Below are positions 1 to 7,712 of a stretch of 19,916 bases of DNA, piece after piece. The first letter of the stretch is position 1, and each line of letters opens with the position of its first letter. The notes under the pieces were generated by a model, which saw only the letters and a list, made by a program, of their open reading frames with translations, made no database searches and was not told the DNA's origin. The position numbers and the translations under genes were made by a program. The stretch is from Chrysochromulina tobinii (lineage: Eukaryota; Haptophyta; Prymnesiales; Chrysochromulinaceae), in assembly GCA_001275005.1 (NCBI GenBank), contig JWZX01003018.1:1-19916 (forward strand), given 5' to 3'.

Positions 1-380
1 AACACCGTACACGCTCTGTATGCCTGGGTATCCCCCTCGCCACGTGTACGCTGCCTGTTGGCGTGTGTTACTTACTTACTTACTTACTTGCGCTGGTGGT
101 GCTAAAGGTGCGCCACACAGGACGGGGGGCGGGGCGCCGATACCATTCGACTCCGAGGCGTCCGGCCAGATCCAGATCGCCGTCACGCGACGTTGGTCGC
201 TCCGCCCGCCGGGGCGAACTCCGAACACGTCCTCGAGATCACGCCGATTACGCTTTACGGAACAGAATCGTCCTAGACTATCGGATCGTAGGTTTTCGTG
301 GCGTGAAAGTAACATCAGGGTGTTCGCTACCTAGTACATACGGGGTACGCTCGCTGCGTCGCCACGTCCCGCTCAGCTCA
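1..380. other. Non-coding flank, 3' side of the first SNARE gene
   Basis: No convincing gene is seen here. Short open frames exist on both strands, but their translations are Arg-rich and low in complexity and resemble no family I know. The stretch contains the TTAC microsatellite listed separately. Its last ~15 bases (about 366-380) match the bases just beyond the stop of the second SNARE copy, so the duplication that made the two SNARE genes reached past the stop codon. Confidence 0.5.
68..87. repeat. TTAC tetranucleotide microsatellite
   Basis: Five perfect TTAC units are followed by a partial unit (TT). This is a simple sequence repeat in a gene-free stretch, with no role visible from the sequence. 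Confidence 0.9.
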
Positions 381-677
381 TCACGAGAAAACCATCATCG
401 TCAAAAAGCCCAGGAGCAAGGTCAAAAAGGCGATGATGCCCCAAAGCGCCCTGTCACTGCTCTTGGCGTCTTCGATCATGGCGCCCATCTTCTTTTGCAA
501 CGACTGCATGTTTGAGTCGGCCTTATCAATATCTTCATCGAGCGATTCCAGGATAACAGCCTGCTCTTTTAGCTCCGTCTCCATCACTTTGCCCAGCGCC
601 TTGATGCGCTTGATGCCGCCCTCGAGCGTATCCAGAGCATCGTCCTGCTCTTGTAATAGGCCTGCGTGCTGCTGCAT
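381..677 (-). CDS. Tail-anchored Qc-SNARE-like protein, copy 1
   Basis: The 98-residue product is essentially one SNARE coiled coil plus a C-terminal membrane anchor. The heptad stretch covers about residues 7-70. A glutamine at residue 39 (in ELKEQ) sits where the zero-layer Q of Q-SNAREs is expected, and the LDEDID stretch after it resembles Qc-SNAREs of the syntaxin-6/8, SYP5 and Bet1 type. Residues 77-97 are a hydrophobic tail anchor with one terminal residue after it. By family knowledge such proteins sit on Golgi or endosomal membranes and drive vesicle fusion in four-helix SNARE complexes. The ATG at 677 has an A at -3, and an in-frame stop lies 15 bases upstream. A CAG directly upstream could be a splice acceptor, so this may instead be the last exon of a longer Qc-SNARE. 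A second copy lies 755 bp upstream of it on the same strand. Confidence 0.78.
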   Translation of the reverse strand: MQQHAGLLQEQDDALDTLEGGIKRIKALGKVMETELKEQAVILESLDEDIDKADSNMQSLQKKMGAMIEDAKSSDRALWGIIAFLTLLLGFLTMMVFS

Positions 678-1432
678 CGTCCTGGCGTGAAATTACTAAC
701 CAGACGTCCGGTCGGCGCTCCCGAGGATCCAACGCAGCCGCGATTGTGGTTGCAAGCGCACCGCTCCCCAACAAGGAGGACACCGAATTTGTCGCCGAGC
801 TGTGAACAGTCGGCCCTCTATGAAGTTCAGGGACTATTTTCATCACGCCGACCTTCTGGAGCTTGTCTGTCATCCATACCCAAGCATTCTAATCTGACCC
901 TACTCGCTGTCGATTGTCTCGATGTCTCCCCAACCGCTCAAGAGTAAAGAGTTACTCAAGACAAGCACAAGAGTCTCAGCCGAAAACGGGCGCCTAGTGT
1001 GAGGCACAGTCGAAGTGTATGGAAATATTCGCGACATTCTGTGACAATATGCAAGCCCCCTTCGAATTGCAAGCACATGAGGCCACCAGACTCTACGCAA
1101 CTGTTTACTACGACGTACGAGTTCAACTGCGCAGATCGTCCTCTATTCGTCGCGCTGCGATGCCAGCTCGTGCCAGCACATCGTCTCGAGCCCGAACATG
1201 TATCGAGCCTTGAGCACGCTGCGGCATTCGCAGTGCAAGTTTCCGGTGCGCTTTCTGGCCGCCGGTGCGCTTTCAGGCCACGTAGAGCTTCTTGCGCGGT
1301 AGCCGGTCGAGTGGCAGTTATCAAATTTGCGCGAGCCATCAAGCTTGCCGCCGCGCGACGTAGATTCGATGGACTCGCTCAGCCACCGCGCAACGCTGCA
1401 TTTGCTACGCATAGTGAGTCACTATGTCCCGC
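678..1432. other. Spacer between the two SNARE copies
   Basis: Roughly 750 bases without a supported gene. It must hold the promoter and 5' leader of SNARE copy 1, and possibly an upstream exon, but no TATA box or convincing donor/acceptor pair could be assigned. Small open frames on both strands look spurious (Arg/Ser-rich, no recognisable domain). A 19-bp tandem doublet at 1243-1280 is the only clear structure. Confidence 0.5.
1243..1280. repeat. 19-bp tandem doublet
   Basis: The unit CCGGTGCGCTTTCTGGCCG is followed at once by CCGGTGCGCTTTCAGGCCA, with two differences in 19 bases. It looks like a local slippage duplication in the inter-SNARE spacer. Confidence 0.8.
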
Positions 1433-1729
1433 TCAGCTCATGACGAGAAATGTCAAAAAGCCCAAGAGCAAGCACAAGCAGGCAATGATGCCATACTGCG
1501 CATAGTCGTTTTTCTTGGTGTCGTCTATCAATGTGTTCAGCTTCTTTGTCATTGACTGCATTTGCGAGTCGGCCTGTTCTAGGTCTTCATCAAGTGCATC
1601 CAGCATGACCTGCTGCTCTGCGAGCTCCGTCTTCATCACACCGCCCAGCGCCTTGATGCGCTTGATGCCGCCTTCGAGCTGATCCAGCGCACCATCCTGC
1701 TCTTGCAATAGGCTTGCATGCTGCTGCAT
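1433..1729 (-). CDS. Tail-anchored Qc-SNARE-like protein, copy 2
   Basis: This product is also 98 residues and aligns with copy 1 without gaps, at about two thirds identity. It keeps the LEGGIKRIKALG block, the presumed zero-layer Gln39 (in ELAEQ), the LDEDLEQADS stretch and a C-terminal membrane anchor (about 77-97) containing LLLGFLT. I chose the ATG at 1729 because it aligns with the ATG of copy 1. The frame stays open upstream to a TTG at 1792, which could mean extra N-terminal coding sequence or an upstream exon, but there is no earlier ATG. Divergence is greatest after residue 56 and in the membrane anchor, while the first 30 residues are nearly fixed. Expected role: Q-SNARE in endomembrane fusion, with partner or compartment choice possibly split between the copies. 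Confidence 0.78.
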   Translation of the reverse strand: MQQHASLLQEQDGALDQLEGGIKRIKALGGVMKTELAEQQVMLDALDEDLEQADSQMQSMTKKLNTLIDDTKKNDYAQYGIIACLCLLLGFLTFLVMS

Positions 1730-1833
1730 CGACCCTTGCACCGACTTGACAGGGACACTCTCCCACCGCTCCTTTACAGTCGGCGCAGTCAAGGAAAACA
1801 GGGAGGAACAAAAAGGTCAGCTGGGATGGGGTT

Positions 1834-1903
1834 AGTCAAGTCAAGTCAAGTCAAGTCAAGTCAACATTCGATAGGCTTCCGGTATAGACTTGACTTGACT
1901 TGA
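1834..1903. repeat. AGTCA pentanucleotide array with inverted copy
   Basis: Six AGTCA units run from 1834 to 1863. After a ~22-base spacer, the reverse-complement array (GACTTGACTTGACTTGA, 1887-1903) follows. The arms can pair perfectly over 17 bases, giving a hairpin or cruciform. It lies upstream of SNARE copy 2. Confidence 0.85.
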
Positions 1904-1925
1904 TGGGGTTTCAAAGAAAACGCTC

Positions 1926-2030
1926 CCGCAGTGCGGGGGAATCAACCGCTGTGCGGGGGGAACCACTGCTCTGCGCGGGAAATTGACCGCACTGCGTGAA
2001 CGCAATCGACCGCAGCCACCGCACTGCCGG
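1926..2030. repeat. Degenerate ~21-bp tandem repeat
   Basis: About five diverged units begin with CCGC or CTGC and carry a TGCG core followed by a G-run and an A-rich end, for example CCGCAGTGCGGGGGAATCAA and then CCGCTGTGCGGGGGGAACCA. Unit length varies between about 20 and 23. This is a decayed minisatellite in non-coding DNA. Confidence 0.65.
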
Positions 2031-2191
2031 TGACAAAAGTGTCAAGTCGCCGAAAGTGTCAGGAAAGCTCATTTTGGCCCGAGTGCGAGTCTCGATGCGT
2101 GACACTTTGAGTCCACACTCACACTGACAAGCCTTCCTTTTTGTTGTGAATACGGTCAGTCAGTCAGGTCAGACTCACACGACCCCCCCCC

Positions 2192-4265
2192 TCAATTTGA
2201 CGTTGAGTAGTCACCATTGAGCACGCACTGACCCTCGCGAAAGGCAGGTGGCAGCGCGACGTCGAGGCAGTAGTAGTTCGAGCCTTGCACGCCGCGTTGC
2301 AGCTGCTCGGGCGAGAGCCACTTGGAGAGCTCCGAGGCGCACGGCTGATAGCACTTGGCGCACCATTGCGGCACACGCAGCAGCTGGCTGGCGAGGCTGT
2401 TGATGTGGCTCACTTCCGCCGAGGTGCCTGCTTCGCAGAGCACCCCGCGCGCGTGCGGCAAGATCAGAACGGGAGCGTCCAACTTGCTGAGCGCCTCGCG
2501 CGCCTCTTCGGCGGTGGCGCCGAGAGGCAATGTGTCCCCGGGTTCAAGGAAAGTGGGGTTCGCCGCGGCCTTCCCCGGATGCACTCGCTGCGGTCGACAA
2601 CTCGACTGGCTTGGCATCCTTCTTGAATTTGTTCCACTGGGCGCGAGGGAGCAGGTTGATCTCAACGACGGGCCCCTTGGGCCGACGCGGCGAGCTCAGG
2701 AAGGAAGGGTCGCGGTATGGGAGCCCGACGCGCTCCCATGCTGCGGGCGAGAGCACGTGGTCCATCGGACACGTGAAGGGGACGAACTTGCCCATCTCGG
2801 CGCCGTTGTACATGCAGCCGCTGGAGAAGATGTCATCGGAGCCCGACCAGAGACGATCGCAGTAGCACGCCCAGCGCGGCAGTATGAGCGTGCGCTTGAG
2901 GATCGTCGCGAGCGCAAGCGCGTCACGCAGCTCATTCACGTACTCCGCGAGTGCAAGCGCATGCACGCCGATGTTGGTCGGCGGCATCCCCTTAGATACA
3001 AATTCTTTGATCTTCGCCTGCAGCGCCGGCGAGAGCGTGCCGTTGAGCGCTAGGTAGCCGCGTCCCTTGCCGTAATATGCGTCATCGTCCGCCTCCCACA
3101 GGCCAGCCTCGCGAAAGCGCTGGCGCTTGGCGACGTTATCGTGGTTGTCGAGCGAGTACGTGGCGTGCACAGCGAGGGGTGTGAACCCCAGGCGCACGTG
3201 TGCCCGCTGCACGAAGTAGCCGTGCCCATTCATGAAGAGAGGCATCGCGAGCGCACCCAGCCGGAGCGTCTTATCCCATGCATCCATCACCCACGCGCCG
3301 TGCGGCGCGGAGATGCCAGGCCACTCGTTTGGCTTGCGCATCATGTGGTTGAACACCTGCTGGTCGGAGGTGAGCGCTGCAAAGCGCGAGCCTCGGTCCG
3401 GGCTCACCACAAGCCGGTGCCACTCCTTGACGAAGCGCACGCCCCCCAGCGAGCTCCGGATGAGGAGCAGGCCCGTGTTGAAGGTGCCGCCCGCCGCGTA
3501 GCTCGCGTGTGCCTGCGCATCCTTGTCGGGTGACATGTTGTCCGACGAGACCATGACGTCGGCCTCCCGTAACGGTTCGCATGGGTAGCGCTCGGCGACG
3601 CTCGGCGCGTCGCGGTTCCAGCCGGCCGTCTCGCACATGACGTACGGCATTGGGTCGCGAAGCCACACGACGTCGCAATCGGTGTGCATCACCGTGTAGC
3701 CCGCCGCGACGATCTTCATCACCTCGCCCGTGCGCATGCCCGCAAACTTCTTCCAGGAGCTCGACGCATGCTGGTTGGAGCCGTCCATCTGGTACGCCTC
3801 CGAAGCGAGCGGCGTCTTGTACGCCGGCGAGCCCTGCGCCAGAATCAAATCAAAGGCGCCCACGTCGACCGCGCCGACGACGTGCTGCGCGCCGGCGCGC
3901 TTCACATGCGCCACAAAGTTGAGCAGCTGATCCTTGACGCCGAGGTTACCAAACGTCACGAGCAAAAACTTGGGCTTTCCGGGCGGCACGGCATAGCGCA
4001 GTGCCGCCTCGAGGCTGCCGTCGAGTACCAGCCCGGTACGTGCGGGGGGCGATGCCTCGATCGGCACGGTCGCAGCAACAGCAGAAGAGGTGAGCGCTAA
4101 CGCCTGCAGGCCACGGCGATCCACGACGTCCATCGGCGCCGCTCGCTCAATAGCTGTAGCAATCACAGCCGCTGGCGGCGCCTGCATGGAGATGCTGGAG
4201 TACCCGATGAGGTAGAAGAGCATCACGGAGACCGCGCAGACGAGTGGAAAGACGCGCGGTGCCAT
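2192..4265 (-). CDS. GT77/RRA-like nucleotide-diphospho-sugar glycosyltransferase, frame change near the 3' end
   Basis: This is a type II Golgi-style enzyme. A short cytoplasmic end is followed by a signal anchor at residues 7-27. The catalytic domain matches the nucleotide-diphospho-sugar transferase family (PF03407, GT77). The metal-binding DxD is D196-C-D198 within HTDCDVVWLRDP. NTGLLLIR (about 262-269) and TSDQQVFNHM (about 296-305) are further family blocks. A C-terminal lobe with TLILPRWACYCDRLW (about 457) is typical of RRA/XEG113 arabinosyltransferase relatives, which transfer sugar to wall or secreted glycoproteins. The first frame stops at 2544. The natural C-terminus (PGDTLPLGAT onward to NGDYSTSN, with a Cys pair in CAKCYQPC) continues in another frame to the stop at 2192. 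The overlap at 2544-2665 must hold a one-base surplus or a very short intron. Joined length is about 690 residues. The ATG at 4265 directly precedes the signal anchor. The sugar and acceptor cannot be read from the sequence. Confidence 0.82.
2573..2576 (-). other. Likely site of frame break in the glycosyltransferase
   Basis: The coding strand reads TCC GGG GAA here. With one G fewer in the G4 run, the frame passes smoothly from the Ser/Ala-rich linker into AAANPTFLEPGD and on to the intact C-terminus. This fits a base-calling or natural indel in a homopolymer. A short intron of length 3n+1 in the same 120 bases is the alternative; no standard-sized GT-AG pair was convincing. Confidence 0.5.
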
Positions 4266-4419
4266 AGTGATTGACCGGTGTTAGAAATCATGTTACTACA
4301 CATAACACGTACAAAGCTCAGAAGGGAAGACAATACAGACCCAAAACAAATCACACATACACATATTCACATTCACGCTCACGCCGACGTGGGGAAGAAA
4401 AGGGGGGTACAGCCGTAAC
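4266..4419. promoter_or_regulatory. Bidirectional promoter region
   Basis: These 154 bases separate the divergent start codons of the glycosyltransferase (minus) and the phospholipase-B-like gene (plus), so both promoters and leaders must lie here unless upstream exons exist. The stretch is less GC-rich than its neighbours and has a CA-rich tract around 4350-4380. No TATA box is obvious. The assignment rests on gene arrangement only. Confidence 0.55.
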
Positions 4420-6096
4420 ATGCTGTGGCTTGCTTCGGTTCCCTTGACCGCTTCTGCGGTCACTGTCAAGCCGAGCGCACTAGTATCGGTCTATTGCAAG
4501 CCCTCGTCCACCGACGTTGCGCCATCGTGTGTCATCCAGGAGGGTATCATCACCAAGGACTCAACGGCCACTTCCACTTACAACATCTCCACCAACCTAA
4601 CCACTGGCTTTGCCACGCTCGACATCGCCTCGCCGCTGGGCACGGAACCGCGCCTCGCCGCGTACGCCGCGGGGTACGCCGAGGGCTACCAGACCGCGGC
4701 AGAAATTGTCTCGTTTTACAACAACGTGTACGAGTTCGGCCCGTCGGGTCCATCTCGCAAGCTGCTCTCTTTTGTGACTGAGAACGACAAGTGGGTGCGC
4801 ACGCAAGTGGAGAAATTCGCTCCGACGAGCGACTACTGGATGTCGGTCGGCACGGTGCTCGATCGCTTCGATGGATTGGTCGCCGGCTACGAGCTGGCGC
4901 AGAAAAAGAGCGCCGCGGGTGCGGCGCCATTACCCCCTCTGAGTAGCCGTGACTTGCTGTGGGTCAACCTGGAAGGCGACCTCTACGACCTGCAGGGCGC
5001 CATCAGCGAGCCACAGTTTGCCGGGCGCAAAGGCCGTGCCGCTCGCGGCTTCCAGCCGCTCGCTGTCGGCAACTCCTCGGCGCTACCGGCCTTTCACTGC
5101 TCGTCGCTCTTCAAACTGGCTGGGGATAAGCGGGAGCTCTACTTTGGGCATGCGACGTGGGACACCTACGCAACCGCGGCGCCGCGCATCTTCAAGCACC
5201 TGACGCTGCCCTCTCGTCACAATGGAAGCACGTTGCTGCGCACGGTCTCGATGTCGTCCTCGCCTGGCTTCCTTGCGTCCATCGACGATTACTATTTGGT
5301 TCGTGAGGACGCCTCGCGTACAACACTTGGCGTCATCGAGACCTCGGTGAATATCGAGGACCAGAAGGCGTACCAGGCGATCACGCCCCAGTCCGTGCTC
5401 TGCTGGGTGCGCTCGATGGTCGCCAACCAGCTCGCACTCTCGGCTCCCTCGTGGGTCTCCGCCTTCGCGACGCATGCGTCGGGCACATATAACAACCAAT
5501 GGCAGGTGATCGACGTGACGCTCGCCATGAAGAGCACGAGCGTGGGCCAAGAGTTGCTCGAGGACACGTTTTGGGTGGCCGAGGAGGTGCCCGGCCTCGT
5601 GCATGGCGAGGACCAGAGCGCCCACCTCAATCGGTATGGCTACTGGCCCAGCTTCAATGTTCTCTTCTACCCGCAGACCAAAGCGATTGCGGGCGCGACC
5701 AGCGAGTACACGGAGTCGGTTCGGTACAAGATCTTTGAGGAGCATCAGGCAGAGGTGACGAGCCCGGCAGGGATGGCACGCATGATCGCGTGGAACGATT
5801 ACCAGGCAAGTGGAGAAACGGTTGCCAAGTCGCCCGCACAGGCGATCATGAGCCGGGGCGACCTACACGCCAATGACGAGCTGGTCATCATTGACCGCAG
5901 CGCGGGCGGCGGCATCGACGCAAAGTACTCGACAGTGAGCGCAGCCGCGTCGGGTCTCATCTCCTTCGGACGCGCCGGTCCCACGAACGACGACCAGCCC
6001 ACGTTCTGCTGGACGGCCGCCTTCGAATCGACGAAACATGAGGGCCACCCGCACTGCTTCGACTACAAGTGGGGCTCCTTCCTGCCTGGAGCTTAG
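4420..6096 (+). CDS. Phospholipase-B-like (LAMA-like) Ntn hydrolase, secreted or lysosomal
   Basis: The 558-residue protein matches the LAMA-like/PLBD family (PF04916), lysosomal or secreted N-terminal-nucleophile hydrolases that cleave themselves at an internal Cys and are credited with acyl hydrolysis of phospholipids. Visible anchors: a short hydrophobic leader (residues 1-13, possible cleavage after ASA); the predicted nucleophile Cys227 in FHCSSLFK; GHATWDTY just after it, matching the family's HDTWNSY block; SSSPGFLASIDDYYLV (about residue 284 on); NNQWQVID (about 359); the EEVPGLV block; YWPSFNVLFYP; and a C-terminal stretch with PTFCW and HEGHPHCFDY. Length is close to animal PLBD1/2. 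No intron is needed. The ATG at 4420 lies immediately before the leader, with no better in-frame start. It diverges from the glycosyltransferase and converges on the giant gene. The leader is short, so the N-terminus is the least certain part. Confidence 0.88.
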   Translation: MLWLASVPLTASAVTVKPSALVSVYCKPSSTDVAPSCVIQEGIITKDSTATSTYNISTNLTTGFATLDIASPLGTEPRLAAYAAGYAEGYQTAAEIVSFYNNVYEFGPSGPSRKLLSFVTENDKWVRTQVEKFAPTSDYWMSVGTVLDRFDGLVAGYELAQKKSAAGAAPLPPLSSRDLLWVNLEGDLYDLQGAISEPQFAGRKGRAARGFQPLAVGNSSALPAFHCSSLFKLAGDKRELYFGHATWDTYATAAPRIFKHLTLPSRHNGSTLLRTVSMSSSPGFLASIDDYYLVREDASRTTLGVIETSVNIEDQKAYQAITPQSVLCWVRSMVANQLALSAPSWVSAFATHASGTYNNQWQVIDVTLAMKSTSVGQELLEDTFWVAEEVPGLVHGEDQSAHLNRYGYWPSFNVLFYPQTKAIAGATSEYTESVRYKIFEEHQAEVTSPAGMARMIAWNDYQASGETVAKSPAQAIMSRGDLHANDELVIIDRSAGGGIDAKYSTVSAAASGLISFGRAGPTNDDQPTFCWTAAFESTKHEGHPHCFDYKWGSFLPGA

Positions 6097-6571
6097 GCGT
6101 CGCATAATGATCAATAATTGGACCTGCGGAGCCCGCGGCTTTGGCACGCTCAATATACCAAGACGGCCCCGGGCTTCGGCCCTGACCCTAGTCATGTCGA
6201 TGGTTTTCTTTCTGGATTCGCACACTATCCCCACCTCCTGATTTTGAACTGAGTGATTGACTCAAAGAGGTAGAACCCCGGAGAAGGGGAGGTATTCTTT
6301 CATCTGGATTCACACACTCTATGCGATCCCCACCGCACCTGATTTTATTTCACATTTCGGAACCGAGTCCGGGCTGAGTCGAGTCTCCAGCGTCGTGACG
6401 CACCCGCACTGGGCCACGGTGCACTGCCACTGGGAACTCTTAGTTGTACACGTGGTACTTTCCGCACTACGGTATTCGGTTCTAAGACTAGGTTCTATTC
6501 TCGGCTCAGCGCTCGACTCCACGTCGGCCGACTTTGGAACGGAGGTCCTCAACCATGCTCGAACAACGGCT
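6097..6571. other. Convergent 3' intergenic region
   Basis: 475 bases lie between the stop of the plus-strand phospholipase-B-like gene and the stop of the minus-strand giant gene. Both 3' UTRs should be here. No AATAAA is seen on the side next to the phospholipase-like stop. Open frames in this stretch show no recognisable domain. The only structure noted is a degenerate direct repeat. Confidence 0.6.
6204..6368. repeat. Degenerate direct repeat between convergent genes
   Basis: Bases 6204-6254 and 6294-6368 share ordered blocks: TTCTTT, CTGGATTC, CACACT, ATCCCCACC, CCTGATTTT and GAAC(T/C)GAGT. The second copy is longer because of extra bases between blocks. It is probably an old tandem duplication or two copies of a dispersed element end. 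Confidence 0.6.
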
Positions 6572-7708
6572 CTAAATGTGCACCATCGGCACGACCTCGA
6601 TCACCTTGAAGGTGATGCTCTCGCCTCCAACGCGTACAGTCTCCTCGTGCTCGCCATGCGGCTCGAGGTACGTGCAAGGAGGAAAGTAGAGCTCCTTTTC
6701 GTGTGGGAAGACGGAGAAGGCGGATATGTCCGCTCCAAAGTGCTGCGGGTCGACGACGTTGATCTTGATCAGCAGGCACGGCGGCTGGTCGGCGGCGGCA
6801 GCGCGACCCTCGTGCTCGCGGATCGTACTGGCAGCGGTGCGGGTAGTGGCCAAGTGCATCGCCTCCTTCGAAGCCCACACCTTGGCAGCTTGCACTGCGT
6901 ACTGCTCCGCGACGCTGCGCGAGGCCGTCGTCGAGAGGACGGCGACCTCCGTACCGCCGCGCTGCTTGAATTCGGCCGAGGTGACGTCATCATTGTTCGT
7001 GCCGCCGCGCCAGAGCGCCGTCGGCGCGGGTGGGATTGTGACGCCATTGATCCTGACGGGGCTGGTCTCGTTTTCGGCAGCCGCGGCGCGCAGCTTGCGG
7101 AAGGCTTCGGTCAGGTTCGACACGAGGGCCGGGTACGGGTGCGGCCGCTCAGGCGAGCAGCCGTCGTGGAGCGGCTTATTGACGGAGCGGTACACAGAGG
7201 TGGAGTATAGGCGCAGCGCGAGCACGTGTGCACGCTTGAGCCCGGCCGCCGCCGCGATCGGGTGGTTGACAAAGTCGTCAAGCTTCATGCCCTGGTGTCC
7301 CTTGTCGAATCCCTCATAGGGCGCGCCCGAGGTCTTCCCGACAGGTGCACCGACAGCATGCCCGATGAGCATCGAGCCTTGATACTCTCCGAGTATCTCG
7401 GGCGCGCCCTTGCCGGCGCCCGGCTCGCTCGAGATTTGCTCCGAGGCGCGCGCGTCCCTCACATACTTGAGCCAGTCGGTGTCGGTCCAGCCGTACTCAT
7501 CGCGCGAGACACGCCCGTGTGTGACAATCTCTTCGATGATCGCCGCCTCGCCCAAGCCAAGTAGCCCGTGGAGCTCGTCCTCGGTCCGTCCAAGCAGCTT
7601 GTGCAGCGCGAGGGACGCCTCAATCGGCTTGCCGAAGCGCATCTTCGTCGCGACAAACTTGTGCTCCGAGTATGCAAGGCCCCCCGCGTCGACGAGCTCT
7701 TGGGCCGC
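6572..7708 (-). CDS. C-terminal ADP-ribosyltransferase (ART, R-S-ExE) module of the giant gene
   Basis: The frame is open from at least 7777 and ends at the stop at 6572-6574. I place its join to the preceding Roc-COR segment near 7708 (AAQELVDAGG). It matches the arginine-type mono-ADP-ribosyltransferase fold (ART family, PF01129), which transfers ADP-ribose from NAD+ to protein side chains. The triad is visible: Arg in LWRGGT (codon 7009, composite residue ~4021), Ser in LSTTAS (~4046), and Glu-Lys-Glu in FPHEKELYFPPCT (~4124-4126; second Glu codon at 6694). ExE predicts transfer to arginine. Upstream, ALRLYSTSVYRSVN and HPYPALVSNLTEAFRKL match the helical N-terminal part of ART domains. 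The ATG at 7777 could start a separate gene, but it opens inside the coding end of the previous segment and gives an odd Arg/Ser/Pro leader, so a continuous gene is preferred. There is no signal peptide, so an intracellular enzyme is expected. Confidence 0.8.
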   Translation of the reverse strand, partial: AAQELVDAGGLAYSEHKFVATKMRFGKPIEASLALHKLLGRTEDELHGLLGLGEAAIIEEIVTHGRVSRDEYGWTDTDWLKYVRDARASEQISSEPGAGKGAPEILGEYQGSMLIGHAVGAPVGKTSGAPYEGFDKGHQGMKLDDFVNHPIAAAAGLKRAHVLALRLYSTSVYRSVNKPLHDGCSPERPHPYPALVSNLTEAFRKLRAAAAENETSPVRINGVTIPPAPTALWRGGTNNDDVTSAEFKQRGGTEVAVLSTTASRSVAEQYAVQAAKVWASKEAMHLATTRTAASTIREHEGRAAAADQPPCLLIKINVVDPQHFGADISAFSVFPHEKELYFPPCTYLEPHGEHEETVRVGGESITFKVIEVVPMVHI

Positions 7709-7712
7709 CATC
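7707..7712 (-). other. Frame change between Cys cluster and ART domain
   Basis: The Roc-COR frame is natural up to NLSLNVSDED (ends 7710) and then turns Arg/Gly-rich before stopping at 7620. The ART frame is natural from AAQELVDAGGLAYSEHKF onward. Skipping the single base at 7709 joins them. A short intron of length 3n+1, an indel, or two separate genes are all possible. No convincing GT-AG pair of normal size was found. Confidence 0.5.

Larger units (their letters stand above)
1793..2191. other. Repeat-rich intergenic region
   Basis: No gene is supported. It separates the 5' side of SNARE copy 2 from the 3' end of the glycosyltransferase gene, so it should hold the promoter of copy 2 and the terminator of the glycosyltransferase. 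Three repeat structures fill much of it: the AGTCA array with its inverted copy, a degenerate array of about 21 bp, and a short GTCA cluster near 2154-2173. A run of nine C lies at 2183-2191, directly next to the glycosyltransferase stop codon. Confidence 0.6.

Noticed and set aside
678-716. 19-bp micro-intron just upstream of SNARE copy 1
   Set aside because: A GTTAGT...CCAG pair exists, but it is far below the size of the intron predicted elsewhere in the window, and the upstream frame shows no SNARE-like sequence.
1730-1792. 21-residue N-terminal extension of SNARE copy 2
   Set aside because: It would start at TTG (1792). The ATG at 1729 aligns exactly with that of copy 1. An upstream exon remains possible.
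2355-3053. Plus-strand frame of 232 residues opposite the glycosyltransferase
   Set aside because: Antisense shadow. The minus strand carries clear GT77-type motifs over the same bases.
5083-5745. Minus-strand frame of 220 residues inside the phospholipase-B-like gene
   Set aside because: Antisense shadow, Arg/His-rich, no recognised motif. The plus-strand family match is strong.
6257-7319. Plus-strand frames overlapping the ART domain
   Set aside because: They are Arg- and Val-rich mirror images of the ART coding sequence with no domain. The catalytic motifs are all on the minus strand.
6572-7708. Reading the ART domain as a bacterial-type secreted toxin gene
   Set aside because: There is no signal peptide or translocation domain, and it is in line with Roco coding sequence in eukaryotic-style DNA. 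An intracellular effector module fits better.
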